A DNA stretch of 64,000 nucleotides from Cohaesibacter gelatinilyticus (GTDB taxonomy: Bacteria; Pseudomonadota; Alphaproteobacteria; Rhizobiales; Cohaesibacteraceae): NCBI RefSeq assembly GCF_900215605.1, contig NZ_OBEL01000006.1:62001-126000 (forward strand). Reading direction: 5' to 3'. Below, piece after piece: positions 46,127 through 54,997 of the stretch. The notes beneath the pieces were generated by a model, which saw nothing but the letters and a program-made list of their open reading frames with translations, ran no database searches and was not told the DNA's origin. The number at the start of each line of letters is the position of its first letter. Positions within the stretch are counted from its first letter, which is position 1. The position numbers were made by a program, and so were the translations under genes.

Positions 46127-47224
46127 TCATGTGCCAGCTTCAAGTGGCTTGAGCGGTATCCTGCTCCAACGACGCCTCAATCTCAATGCAGGCTTTTCGA
46201 TGAGATGGAAAGACAGGATGGACAACGGTAAAAAGACAAGGAAGGCCAGCATCAATGTCTCATTGGCGGAAGACGGCGCGTAAATCTGCATCACCATCTG
46301 CATGACTGGAAAATGGAAGATATAGATCCCGTAGGAATAGTCCCCAAGGCGATTATAGCAACGAAGCCACCCTGCAGGTATGAAGGCGAACCAGAAGACC
46401 GTATAAGCCATTGCCACCATCAGGCTGATTTCATAAAACCCACTCTCCCGCACCAACCAGACAAGAACCCAGAGCAGAAATGCGCTCCCCAATGAGACGG
46501 GAATTTTCTGGCGATAGTGATAAACGCCCATCCCGAGCAGGAAACACAGCCCCAACCGCAAGGCATCATCCAGCATCATCAGATCCTTGCGCCAGTCGGT
46601 CTGCAGACTGATCGCCAGATTGACAATAACAAAACCAACGAGCACCAGTGCAAAGCGACCTTGTATTTTATAGCCACCGATCAATCCAAGTATCGGCACT
46701 GCCATATAAGCCATCAGCTCCCATTTCAGGGTCCATAGAGATCCATTCACCTCACCAGAGACGATCAATTGTTCAAACAGGCCGGGCAATCTCAGACTGG
46801 AAAAAAAGGCGCTGGACGTCCCAACCAGATAAATCCAGGTGTCAGAATAGGTCCAATAATCGGAGGGTGAAGCACTTGAGAAGAGCAAGCCACCGATAAT
46901 GACCACCAAAAGGCCTGCAACAATCAGCGCCGGAAAAATCCGCAACAGACGAGCCATGACGAATGAGCGCAAATGCTCGCTGGATAGATAGCTTTGATAG
47001 ATCAGGAACCCGCTGATCATGAAGAAAATATTGACCGCATGATGGCCCAGAGTATAACCGGTCAGCTCTAACAATGGCTGCGGAACACCAGTGCCATAAG
47101 TCAACAGGGAAGAGTGACTGACCGCAACCGCAAAGGCTGCAATCAGGCGAAGTAGATTGAAATTGTTATCCCGTCCATGACAGAACCGATCAAAGGTTGG
47201 TAAAGATCCCACCAGATGTTTCAT
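46127..47224 (-). CDS. Acyltransferase-3-family membrane protein (OafA-like)
   Basis: The 365-residue protein starts FNLLRLIAAFAVAVSHS and shows NIFFMISGFLIYQSYL and RLLRIFPALIVAGLL, with about ten membrane segments in total. YSYGIYIFHFPVMQMVMQ is typical near the C-terminus. Such enzymes O-acetylate or acylate surface glycans. The ATG at 47224 gives the conserved N-terminus; the frame opens 31 codons earlier. Its substrate is unknown. Confidence 0.85.
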   Translation of the reverse strand: MKHLVGSLPTFDRFCHGRDNNFNLLRLIAAFAVAVSHSSLLTYGTGVPQPLLELTGYTLGHHAVNIFFMISGFLIYQSYLSSEHLRSFVMARLLRIFPALIVAGLLVVIIGGLLFSSASPSDYWTYSDTWIYLVGTSSAFFSSLRLPGLFEQLIVSGEVNGSLWTLKWELMAYMAVPILGLIGGYKIQGRFALVLVGFVIVNLAISLQTDWRKDLMMLDDALRLGLCFLLGMGVYHYRQKIPVSLGSAFLLWVLVWLVRESGFYEISLMVAMAYTVFWFAFIPAGWLRCYNRLGDYSYGIYIFHFPVMQMVMQIYAPSSANETLMLAFLVFLPLSILSFHLIEKPALRLRRRWSRIPLKPLEAGT

Positions 47225-47351
47225 CTCGAAGCCCTTTGTAAAAAGAGGCAAAGCAAACCAATTGCTCTGATGATCATCGTAAAACGGATCCAGGCAATCG
47301 GATGAAGGATCAAACATCAGTGCTACAAATCACTGTTATTCGATCTATGTT

Positions 47352-47750
47352 TCAAGACAAACTCACAATCCTGGGAGGTCGATCAGGAAGGGACTGAAGG
47401 ATAGCGAGAGGCAGATCCCCTCGCACTGAAAACTGGATATCGACAAAGAGCGGCGTTGAAAGATGAATGCGGCCAATGCTCATTCCCGGCCAATGGTTCT
47501 GATCACCGGAATGATGGACATGTTTGGCTGAACCAGAACCAAGATCGTGATCCACATGCTCGTCACCCGCATGCTCATGATGATGATGATCATTATTATC
47601 ATCAAGCGCAACATGGTCGAGCGAGGCAGACAAGTCAGCATGGGACAGTGCAAAGTTGGTTAGAGGCAAAAGACACAATGCGCCCAGCATCACCACTACG
47701 AAAATCTCGCGAAGGGGATTGACAAAACGCAAAATCTCAGCACCTTTCAA
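47352..47750 (-). CDS. His/Asp-rich small secreted protein
   Basis: The 132-residue protein has a signal-like segment (EIFVVVMLGALCLLPLTNFA), a very His/Asp-rich loop (DNNDHHHHEHAGDEHVDHDL, then HVHHSGDQNHWPG) and a C-terminal RPPRIVSLS tail. It probably binds divalent metal in the periplasm. It lies 75 bases past the end of the DevA-like gene on the same strand. A perfect 7-bp inverted repeat (47785-47803) is between them. Confidence 0.6.
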   Translation of the reverse strand: MKGAEILRFVNPLREIFVVVMLGALCLLPLTNFALSHADLSASLDHVALDDNNDHHHHEHAGDEHVDHDLGSGSAKHVHHSGDQNHWPGMSIGRIHLSTPLFVDIQFSVRGDLPLAILQSLPDRPPRIVSLS

Positions 47751-47824
47751 AGCTGCAGCATCAGAACAAGCCGTGATTTTTGCGCAATTTTAATAAAAAA
47801 TTGTAACGAGAACTACTTAACGCC

Positions 47825-48553
47825 CTAAATCTTCCGGTTAACGTTATCACTGACGATAGCCCCTTCCTCCATGGTGATGATCCGGTCGGCCAGCTCAAGA
47901 ATGCGATTGTCATGGGTAACCATAAGCGTCGTGGTACCAAATGCCTCTCCCATGCCTTTGAGCATTCTGACCACCGCCAGACCACTTTCCTTATCGAGCG
48001 CAGCCGTCGGCTCATCTGCAAAGACGATATCAGGACGCGAGACCAGAGCCCGCGCTACCGCAACACGTTGCTTCTGCCCACCAGAAAGGTTGGCAGGCAG
48101 ATAGTCCAGTCGATCCTCCAATCCGAGCGACGACAAAATATGGTGAGCAGCTTCTACCTGTCGCTCAACACGATCTGAAGCTGGATGAACCGCAAGCCCC
48201 ATCAGAACATTCTGGGTCGCAGTCAAACTCTCATGCAGATTATGAGCCTGAAAGATGAAGCCCAACTGCCTGCGCAAGAACTCCTTCTCCTCTTCTTCAG
48301 CGCCGCGCAATTGATGCCCCAGCAGGAATAAATCTCCCTTTTGCACCTCTCGCAAACATCCCATCAGGGTCAGCAAAGTTGTCTTGCCAGAGCCAGATGG
48401 CCCCATGAGAATGGTCAATTCCCCGGGATTGATCTCCAGATCAACATCGAAGATGACCTGCTTGCGCGCTTCACCAATGCCAAACCAATGATTGACGCCC
48501 GTGAGTAAGATTGGTGATTTTTGTTTTGCAGCTTGAAGCATGATCACCCTCAA
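47825..48553 (-). CDS. ABC exporter ATPase, DevA type
   Basis: The 242-residue ATPase has Walker A MGPSGSGKTTLLTLMG, signature LSGGQKQRVAVARAL, Walker B DIVFADEPTAALD and the switch His in LMVTHDN. The N-terminal NHWFGIGEARKQVIFDVDLE is characteristic of the DevA (LolD-like) subclass. Its start overlaps the permease stop by four bases. Confidence 0.92.
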   Translation of the reverse strand: MRVIMLQAAKQKSPILLTGVNHWFGIGEARKQVIFDVDLEINPGELTILMGPSGSGKTTLLTLMGCLREVQKGDLFLLGHQLRGAEEEEKEFLRRQLGFIFQAHNLHESLTATQNVLMGLAVHPASDRVERQVEAAHHILSSLGLEDRLDYLPANLSGGQKQRVAVARALVSRPDIVFADEPTAALDKESGLAVVRMLKGMGEAFGTTTLMVTHDNRILELADRIITMEEGAIVSDNVNRKI

Positions 48554-49725
48554 AATAGATCCGCAGGATCAGCCTGAGACAAACGCCGTGTAGCAATCGC
48601 TCCTGATATGGAACAGGCAACTATGGTGCCGATGAACACCATCAAGGCCCGCCCCAGGGTAAGTCCTACAGGCAATCCCGATTTCAAGGCAAGCAACTTG
48701 TAAATCCCCATGGCAGCCAACGTTCCGGGTATAAAACCCAGCACCGCCAGGATCAAAGCTTCCTCGAAGACAATACCGAGGAAAAAAGCCTGCTTATAGC
48801 CTATGGCTTTGAAGGTCGCATATTCCTTCAGATGATCGGCAACATCTGTCGAGAGGATCTGGTAGACGATCACAATACCGACCAAAACGCCAATGATGGT
48901 GCCAAAACCAAAGATGATGCCTACCGGTTTGACCGAGGTCTGATATGCTTGCTCATCTGCAGCTGCCTGATTGAAACTCCTGATCAGAAGATCCTCTTCA
49001 GGCAGCAGGTTTTTCAGCAAAGTCACGACCCGCTCGATGGAGGCTCCTTGCTTGACCTTCAAAAGAATATGATTGGGTGCAGCTGAACTTCGTTGCTGAG
49101 AAAGGCGTAGAAAGCTCTGATCAGACATCAACAAGTTGCCATCAGCACTGAATCCCGCTCCGATCTCCATGGCCCCAAGCAGTTTAACCTGCCTGTTATT
49201 CAGCTCATAAATGGCAGGAGTTAAAGGTGAGAGATTGTCAAAAAATTCCTTCGTACCACCACGCGTTTTTCGGTCCACCAGAGCGGTATCCGCCAGAGAC
49301 AAATGCAGGAAGGAAGGTCGCAATGCTGGTGCAATGAAATCAACGCTCTCAATCGGCATACCCACCACTTGCATGGCGGAGATCTGATCATTTGTCACCC
49401 GCCAGTCGACCTTACCAAAGTAAACTGAAGCGCCTGATTTTACATCTGCAATTGCCAAGGCCTGCAGCATATGCTGCCGGGCAACATTGCCCCCATCCAG
49501 CAAGGTATTGGAATCGGATGCCGAGATAATGATATCCGCATCAAGCAACTGATAGGGCTGAATGGTAGAATTGTTAAGCGCCCCCAGCATGCCCAATTGA
49601 ACAAATACCAACACATTGGCAAAGGCCACACCAAATAAAGCCACCCAAAAGCGCCCTTTGTTATGGGTCAGTTGCAGCCAGCCGATGGGAATACGGCCGA
49701 GCAACCATGTCAGAAAAGCAGTCAT
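48550..49725 (-). CDS. ABC exporter permease, DevC type (FtsX-like)
   Basis: The 391-residue MacB/FtsX-like permease has one N-terminal helix (GRFWVALFGVAFANVLVFVQ), a large periplasmic domain (~50-260) and three C-terminal helices (VGIIFGFGTIIGVLVGIVIV, ILAVLGFIPGTLAAMGIYKL, VFIGTIVACSISGAIATRRL). It overlaps both neighbours by four bases. It exports an unknown substrate, often in glycolipid or drug transport. Confidence 0.92.
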   Translation of the reverse strand: MTAFLTWLLGRIPIGWLQLTHNKGRFWVALFGVAFANVLVFVQLGMLGALNNSTIQPYQLLDADIIISASDSNTLLDGGNVARQHMLQALAIADVKSGASVYFGKVDWRVTNDQISAMQVVGMPIESVDFIAPALRPSFLHLSLADTALVDRKTRGGTKEFFDNLSPLTPAIYELNNRQVKLLGAMEIGAGFSADGNLLMSDQSFLRLSQQRSSAAPNHILLKVKQGASIERVVTLLKNLLPEEDLLIRSFNQAAADEQAYQTSVKPVGIIFGFGTIIGVLVGIVIVYQILSTDVADHLKEYATFKAIGYKQAFFLGIVFEEALILAVLGFIPGTLAAMGIYKLLALKSGLPVGLTLGRALMVFIGTIVACSISGAIATRRLSQADPADLF

Positions 49726-50966
49726 TGGCCTGCCCCTTCAGCCTTACCCGCACTCTGGGTGGCAGAGGTGACATAACCATAAACTTCCAGATTGGTGAAA
49801 CGAGAGGCGAGTTTGGAAGACGCATCATCCAGTTTCACCTGTACCTTGACCACTCGCGCATCGGTATTGGCAGCTGGATCAGAGGTCAAAAGACTCTGGC
49901 GGCCAATCTGCAAACCAATTTCCATAACCTCGCCTTTCAAATCCTCAGGCAAGGCTTCAGCCTTCAGAAGCACCGAATCCCCAAGAGCAATTCGACCAAT
50001 CTGGTTCTGGTAAACCTCCAGCTCTGCCGTCATGGTCTGGGTCTGGCCAAAATCCAGAACCCCTGCACTAGTCGGGCGTTCTCCGGCCTGCACAAGAACT
50101 TCCAGCACAACCCCATCAAACGGCGCGCGTACAAGTGACTTTTCAAGGTTGTTTTTAGCAGTCTCCAAGGCAGTCCGCGCTGACACAAGTTTGCGCGACG
50201 CCAGCTCCACATCTGCCTGACTGATCACACCATTGGTTTCAAAACGCTTCACGGTCGCAAGTTTGCGAGCAATATCCAGCTCCGCTCGCTGTGCCTCGGC
50301 CTTTGCCCTGTCATATTGCGCAAGTGTTGCGACTTTACGCTCATAGAGAGCCTTGGTCCGAGTGAGTTCTGCGGATGCCAGCTCTGAATTGGCCTCAGCC
50401 CGCCACAACTCTGCTTCATTCTCGGCCCGGCTGGCAGCAATGGACAGTTTGACTTGTTCCAATGAAGCTTCAGACACCAGAACCTCGGCTTCAGCAGATT
50501 TCACGCTATTTTCAAGCGCCAGCCGATTATCCAAAACCGCAAGAATGGTGCCCTTCTTCGCAAAATCACCATTGGAGACAGATAAGCTCTCCACCCGGGC
50601 ATCCCCTGCCCCATAAGGCATGCCAATAGTGGAGACCTCACCCTTGGGCTGCAATTTCCCCAAAGCAACAATGGTACCATCCCGCAAGGCTTGAATATCT
50701 TGCTCGGTCACAACAGAATTGATTGGTGCCGCCAACTTGTTCTCTGTGCCGCCACCTGGCTCAAGTCCTGTCGCCCGATAAAAAATCTGCAATCCTGGGG
50801 GCTGAAAGTACATCCCCACTACCGCGCCGGTAAACATCAAAAGCATGGCAACAGGAAGCAGCAAGATATAGCGCCCATACCGGCGCTTGGCCGGACGGCT
50901 GGATCCCTGTTTATCAATGCCAGCATCTTCTAGCGGCAGAGCGGAGAGAACTTTATTATCCATCAA
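49722..50966 (-). CDS. Periplasmic adaptor (HlyD/DevB type)
   Basis: The 414-residue membrane-fusion protein has an N-terminal helix (YILLLPVAMLLMFTGAVVGM), a barrel/lipoyl part (LSVSNGDFAKKGTILAVLDN) and a long coiled coil (~170-270, VLVSEASLEQVKLSIAASRA onwards). Together with the two downstream genes it forms a DevBCA exporter that would pair with a TolC-like outer-membrane protein outside this window. It is the first gene of the unit. Confidence 0.92.
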   Translation of the reverse strand: MMDNKVLSALPLEDAGIDKQGSSRPAKRRYGRYILLLPVAMLLMFTGAVVGMYFQPPGLQIFYRATGLEPGGGTENKLAAPINSVVTEQDIQALRDGTIVALGKLQPKGEVSTIGMPYGAGDARVESLSVSNGDFAKKGTILAVLDNRLALENSVKSAEAEVLVSEASLEQVKLSIAASRAENEAELWRAEANSELASAELTRTKALYERKVATLAQYDRAKAEAQRAELDIARKLATVKRFETNGVISQADVELASRKLVSARTALETAKNNLEKSLVRAPFDGVVLEVLVQAGERPTSAGVLDFGQTQTMTAELEVYQNQIGRIALGDSVLLKAEALPEDLKGEVMEIGLQIGRQSLLTSDPAANTDARVVKVQVKLDDASSKLASRFTNLEVYGYVTSATQSAGKAEGAGQ

Positions 50967-51242
50967 ACATCTCTTATATTTGTTTTTTCTAAAATATAGA
51001 AGTAAAGCCTACATCGCAGCAATCGGAGTTTTGTAATAAAACGTATCCAGCAGTACCAATACCAGAATACATACCATGGCATTCCTCTCTCCAAAATTCT
51101 TGCCCACGATTTTGACAAGGGATCAATTGTGCTAGATGCAAATGATATTGTAGAACAAGCTATATGTGACACCCACATCTTCGCTCCACATTTTACCTTC
51201 AGCTTGTAAGCTGATTGCTACTACCTCATTCTGGAAAAAACC
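50967..51242. other. Divergent promoter region between the DevB and HupE-like genes
   Basis: No gene. The DevBCA promoter (minus) and the HupE-like promoter (plus) must lie here. I see no clear Zur or Fur box by eye. Confidence 0.4.
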
Positions 51243-52568
51243 ATGTCTCTTGTCACCCGCATCGCCTTGCTTATCTGTCTTGCATTCTCTTTATCTGGTT
51301 TATTCGGAGCCCACGCTCAAGCACATTTTACAACTGATGCAGGAGCACGACTGATTCATATTACAAAAACCAAAGCAGAGGATGGTGAGGCAGGTTTACT
51401 GATCTATCTGCGAATTCCCGGTCCCCTAGCCTATGGAAACTTCCTGGTGCGCCCCCAAGATCAAAACAATGATCAAATTCCCCCCTTCCTGAAAAAGGAA
51501 GTGATAGATGGCGTCCCTTATTTCCAACTGAATCAGGATAGCACGAGAAAGAAGACAGCAGAATTGGCAGATTTTCTGGCCAAAGGTTACGCCTTCACCA
51601 TCAATGGCGAAGCAATTGCAGGCCAAGCCCGAAGAGCCGCCTTTTTCTCTCAAGCAGAACATCCGGACTTTGTAACACCTGCTGGAGCCTCAAAAGCATT
51701 GGCAGATTTCCAAAGGCAACCAGATGGTACAAGTGACGAGCCAATCTATATCGTTGATGCTTTGTTGGATGTAGAGATCTTTATACCGACCGATCAACCA
51801 GATAGCACTCTGAGTATTCAATCCATACTACCTGAAATCCGCTTACCACCCCAAATCACCATCAATAATGCAGCGATGGATCATCGGTTCGATCCACCAC
51901 GTACCACACAATTCACCGGTCAGATGCTTGTACCTGTCCAATATGATGGGTCATGGCTTTCTTCTCTCGGCAACTTCACCTGGCAAGGAATTTGGCATAT
52001 CTTCATCGGCCTTGATCATGTGCTATTCGTAGTCTGTCTTGCGTTGGCATCGGGTATTTCCACATCAATTCTCTGGTCTGTCACTGGCTTCACACTCGGT
52101 CATAGTGTCACCCTCTTTTTGGGAAATCTCGGCTATTCTCCGCAAGGGGCATGGTTTATCCCAGCTGTTGAAACGGCCATCGCCCTGTCAATTCTCTATG
52201 CTGCAATCCTCGTTTTGAAACGATCTCCATCCGAGGCGAGTAGCCGGACATCAATCAAAAGAAACCTCTTCCTGATGGCTGCATTCATCGGTCTCATTCA
52301 TGGTTATGGGTTCTCGTTCGTACTAGGCGATCTGTTGGGTGGTGGAACCAATCAACTCTGGCTGGCCCTCATCGGCTTCAATATCGGCGTCGAAATTGGG
52401 CAGATAGCGATTGTATTGGCTGTTTTTGCCCTGCTCTGGATAACGAAGAAGCTCAATCCTGTTCTACCGAAAGGGCTGGCCTATATCAGCGCCAGCATAG
52501 CAATAGGCCTGTCTCTCTATTGGTGCTGGGAGCGTACTCAAAGTCTCACAGAAGCTTTGGCTCTGTAA
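51243..52568 (+). CDS. HupE/UreJ-family membrane protein
   Basis: The 441-residue protein has a signal peptide (LICLAFSLSGLFGAHAQAHF), a periplasmic domain (~30-230) and a C-terminal HupE/UreJ_2 domain with about seven helices. That domain reads WQGIWHIFIGLDHVLFVVCL, FTLGHSVTLFL and IGLIHGYGFSFVL. The paired His (IFIGLDHVLF, TLGHS, IHGYGF) suggest a transition-metal (nickel-like) transport or binding role. It faces DevBCA. Confidence 0.85.
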   Translation: MSLVTRIALLICLAFSLSGLFGAHAQAHFTTDAGARLIHITKTKAEDGEAGLLIYLRIPGPLAYGNFLVRPQDQNNDQIPPFLKKEVIDGVPYFQLNQDSTRKKTAELADFLAKGYAFTINGEAIAGQARRAAFFSQAEHPDFVTPAGASKALADFQRQPDGTSDEPIYIVDALLDVEIFIPTDQPDSTLSIQSILPEIRLPPQITINNAAMDHRFDPPRTTQFTGQMLVPVQYDGSWLSSLGNFTWQGIWHIFIGLDHVLFVVCLALASGISTSILWSVTGFTLGHSVTLFLGNLGYSPQGAWFIPAVETAIALSILYAAILVLKRSPSEASSRTSIKRNLFLMAAFIGLIHGYGFSFVLGDLLGGGTNQLWLALIGFNIGVEIGQIAIVLAVFALLWITKKLNPVLPKGLAYISASIAIGLSLYWCWERTQSLTEALAL

Positions 52569-52656
52569 CCAAACAGGCAAGACCTCGACTGGAACTTGTT
52601 TGATCAACGGCACAATACAGCGATATGAAATTTCACGCAGAAAACATGGAAAATAT

Positions 52657-52733
52657 TGGCGACCCCTGAAGGATTCGAACCCTCGACCTGCTGATTAGAA
52701 GTCAGCTGCTCTATCCAACTGAGCTAAGGGGCC
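52657..52733 (-). tRNA. tRNA-Arg (anticodon TCT)
   Basis: On the minus strand GGCCCCT pairs with AGGGGTC as the acceptor. The anticodon stem GCTGA/TCAGC encloses CTTCTAA with anticodon TCT, and the T-arm reads GAGGGTTCGAATCCTTC. The 3' CCA is encoded. The prophage integrase gene lies to its right, on the tRNA's 5' side. Confidence 0.95.
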
Positions 52734-52791
52734 GTCCGGCGTGTTTCTATTTTTTAATATCCCCTATGTCAAGGAAATATCTATTCTTTTT

Positions 52792-52881
52792 CCCTTGGCG
52801 CTATTTTCTCTTTCGCGCCAAAGGGCTAGCTTGTGAGACCCTGTGAGGCCTTTTTAGTGCGTCTCACGTCTCATATGAGAC
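52792..52881. promoter_or_regulatory. Inverted repeats and four GTCTCAY-type heptamers next to the integrase
   Basis: CCCTTGGCGC (52792-52801) pairs with GCGCCAAAGGG (52815-52825). Then GTGAGAC (52833), GTCTCAC (52861), GTCTCAT (52868) and ATGAGAC (52875) occur within 50 bases; the last two form the palindrome GTCTCATATGAGAC (52868-52881). Such clustered repeats beside an integrase are typical of arm-type binding sites or an operator. Confidence 0.4.
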
Positions 52882-52915
52882 TTGGGTCTTGAGAATGGCA
52901 GAAACGCGTTTCTGA

Positions 52916-53146
52916 TTAAGGGCTGATTTGCTCAAGTTTTTCAAGGCTTGCTTGCGTCGTCAACAGACACGTATTCATTGCATTGTGCAAAGAATGAATG
53001 GCAGGCATAAGCTGATATTGAGAGGCCGGATATCCATCCAGCAAGATGGCTGCCGTGTTCAACCCGGTCAGGGTGCTGATCTGATCCTGTAATTCTGAGA
53101 TAAGTAAATCATGCATTTTTCTGGACTTTTTTCTGGGAAGATTCAA
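52916..53146 (-). CDS. Small prophage protein of unknown function
   Basis: The 76-residue protein is mostly helical (LISELQDQISTLTGLNTAAI, then LHNAMNTCLLTTQASLEKLE). No family is recognised. It lies between the integrase gene (64 bases) and the tRNA, in the same direction. Confidence 0.5.
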   Translation of the reverse strand: MNLPRKKSRKMHDLLISELQDQISTLTGLNTAAILLDGYPASQYQLMPAIHSLHNAMNTCLLTTQASLEKLEQISP

Positions 53147-53209
53147 GTTTTATGCAACTACAAATAAAATCCAATTTTGTTTACAACCAATTGAATTTAT
53201 TGCTAAAAA

Positions 53210-54394
53210 TCAAAGCAAGCCGCCTTTTTCTTGCAAGTAGGATGTCAGCTTCCCAATCGCACTATTGGCCTGTTCCGGTGTCTGGGCCAGATAGTGACGC
53301 AAAATCTTGTTGGCATTTTCGATGCTATGGCCCGTGATGGAGCTGATTTCCGGCACCGTGCAGCCAGCATTGGCGAGCCAGGTCACCGATGTATCACGCA
53401 GATCCTGATCCCTGAAGCCTTTCAGGCTTGGCATGGTCTCGGTTGCTTTGTCACAGATCTTGCGAAACGCCTTTCGATAGGTGTCTCCATCGGCTCCCCA
53501 TTTCCTGCTCTGCTTTTCATTGATCAGGAACTGCGGGATCTGCTTTTGCGCTCTGGTGCGCCTCTCCATAGCCTGCTGTTGCCGTTTGATCAAATCCGGG
53601 ATTTCCGGGATCTGCACGATGACACCAGTCTTTGATTGCCGGAACAGGAAATATCCCTCGATGCGCTTTTCCAGTTTCAGCAGCAACCGGTCATTCTGGC
53701 GTTGCGCGGTGCAAAGGCCAAGCAAGATTGCATCCCCAATATCCGCCCTGCCCTCTTTATCGGCCGTGGCAATGAGATGCTTCATTTCCTCTATGCTGCC
53801 CACACGCACCCTTGGCGGTGGTGTCTGTACTCTCAGATTGCCAAAGGGATTGATTTTCACATATCCCTTCAACACGCCCCAGGCATAGGCAGGCCGGATG
53901 GTGGAGATAATCGCCTTGGACATATGCACGCCCTTATCCTGACGAAGCTTCTCATAGAAGTTATAGGCAAAGACCGGCGTGACAGAGATGGCCGGAAGCA
54001 GCCATAAATCGGGATCATATTTTTCCAGCACAGCGATATTGTTGTCGTACCACTCTCTTGTCTTCCTGGCTGGCTTGCCGGTCTGTTTGGCTTTCACATT
54101 CTGGTTCTTGCGCCAGCTCACCAACAGCTCGCCCAATGACAGAAAGCCAGACAGATTGGCTTTTCTTCTTCGGGTCTTTGGCTTGTCCTCTTCCTTTGGT
54201 TTGCGCAGTTCTGCTATTTCCGTGCATTTGGCCTTAGACCAGGCAATGGTCTCATTCAGATCCAGCCAGCAACCATCAGGCTTTTTCAGATCCTGTCCCT
54301 GCAAGCCAAGCTTGCGCACGCCCGGCCCCGGCACGAAGCGTGGACGGCCGTCTCTCCAGACAACATGAGGGATTTTGATCGTGACTTTGGCCAT
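53210..54394 (-). CDS. int: Prophage tyrosine recombinase / integrase
   Basis: The 394-residue protein has an arm-binding N-terminus (~1-70, with VWRDGRPRFVPGPGVRKLGL), a SAM-like core-binding domain (~85-190) and a catalytic domain (~200-390). Active-site candidates are Arg232 (CTAQRQNDRLLL), Lys255, Arg333, His356 (ITGHSIENAN) and Tyr368 (LRHYLAQ). The box II His is replaced by Gln330 (QDLR). This subclass is common in alphaproteobacterial prophages. It is the leftmost recognised gene of the prophage. Confidence 0.92.
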   Translation of the reverse strand: MAKVTIKIPHVVWRDGRPRFVPGPGVRKLGLQGQDLKKPDGCWLDLNETIAWSKAKCTEIAELRKPKEEDKPKTRRRKANLSGFLSLGELLVSWRKNQNVKAKQTGKPARKTREWYDNNIAVLEKYDPDLWLLPAISVTPVFAYNFYEKLRQDKGVHMSKAIISTIRPAYAWGVLKGYVKINPFGNLRVQTPPPRVRVGSIEEMKHLIATADKEGRADIGDAILLGLCTAQRQNDRLLLKLEKRIEGYFLFRQSKTGVIVQIPEIPDLIKRQQQAMERRTRAQKQIPQFLINEKQSRKWGADGDTYRKAFRKICDKATETMPSLKGFRDQDLRDTSVTWLANAGCTVPEISSITGHSIENANKILRHYLAQTPEQANSAIGKLTSYLQEKGGLL

Positions 54395-54539
54395 GGGACA
54401 ATCCTAGTTCGGGCCCTGCCCTTTTGCTGCGGTCTCCATTCCCCGGTTTTGACGTGTATGAATAGGAGAAATTGAAAACCAAATATTCTTATAAGTTGTA
54501 GATCCCGATATAATTCCCCCTGAAGAAGGGGATTCGATC

Positions 54540-54995
54540 ATGGATGTAATGGCTTTACTCAGTGGCACTGCCACTTCCATCGAGCTGCTTAAAACTGTCA
54601 AGGAAATCAAAGAAAATCAGGAATATAACGCTGCCGTTGTCGCTCTCAACGACAGCCTATATTCCGTTTCAAAAGAATTGATTTCGCTTCAATCTCTCTA
54701 TGCGCAAGCGCTGAAGGAAAAAGGTGAGCTTGAAGAACGGCTGGGAAAGATGGAACACTGGGAAGCTGACAAAGAGCGCTATGAGATGCAGGAGATTTTC
54801 ACCGGGGCGTTCGCTTATGCGTTGAAGCCATCGATGAAAGGCGAAGAACCAGAGCATTATCTGTGCGCTAACTGCTATACTGATGGCAAGAAGTCGATCT
54901 TGCAGCCTGGTCAACTTAAGGGATACAAAATTCGAACGCATAGTTGTCCCCGCTGTAAGAATGTTTTCCCAACTATGTCTAGGGGCCGTAATTAA
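54540..54995 (+). CDS. Coiled-coil protein with C-terminal zinc ribbon
   Basis: The 151-residue protein has a coiled coil (~10-80: TVKEIKENQEYNAAVVALND, ALKEKGELEERLGKMEHWEA) and a four-Cys C-terminal ribbon: C109-x2-C112 (LCANCYTDG) and C136-x2-C139 (SCPRCKNVF). Similar proteins occur as prophage cargo. The role is unknown. It is on the plus strand while the int and xis-like genes are minus, so it is probably separately expressed. Confidence 0.65.
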   Translation: MDVMALLSGTATSIELLKTVKEIKENQEYNAAVVALNDSLYSVSKELISLQSLYAQALKEKGELEERLGKMEHWEADKERYEMQEIFTGAFAYALKPSMKGEEPEHYLCANCYTDGKKSILQPGQLKGYKIRTHSCPRCKNVFPTMSRGRN

Positions 54996-54997
54996 TC

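Noticed and set aside
51100..51170. Possible Zur box upstream of the HupE-like gene
   Set aside because: The AAATGATATTGTAGAACA stretch lacks a convincing dyad, so it was not called.
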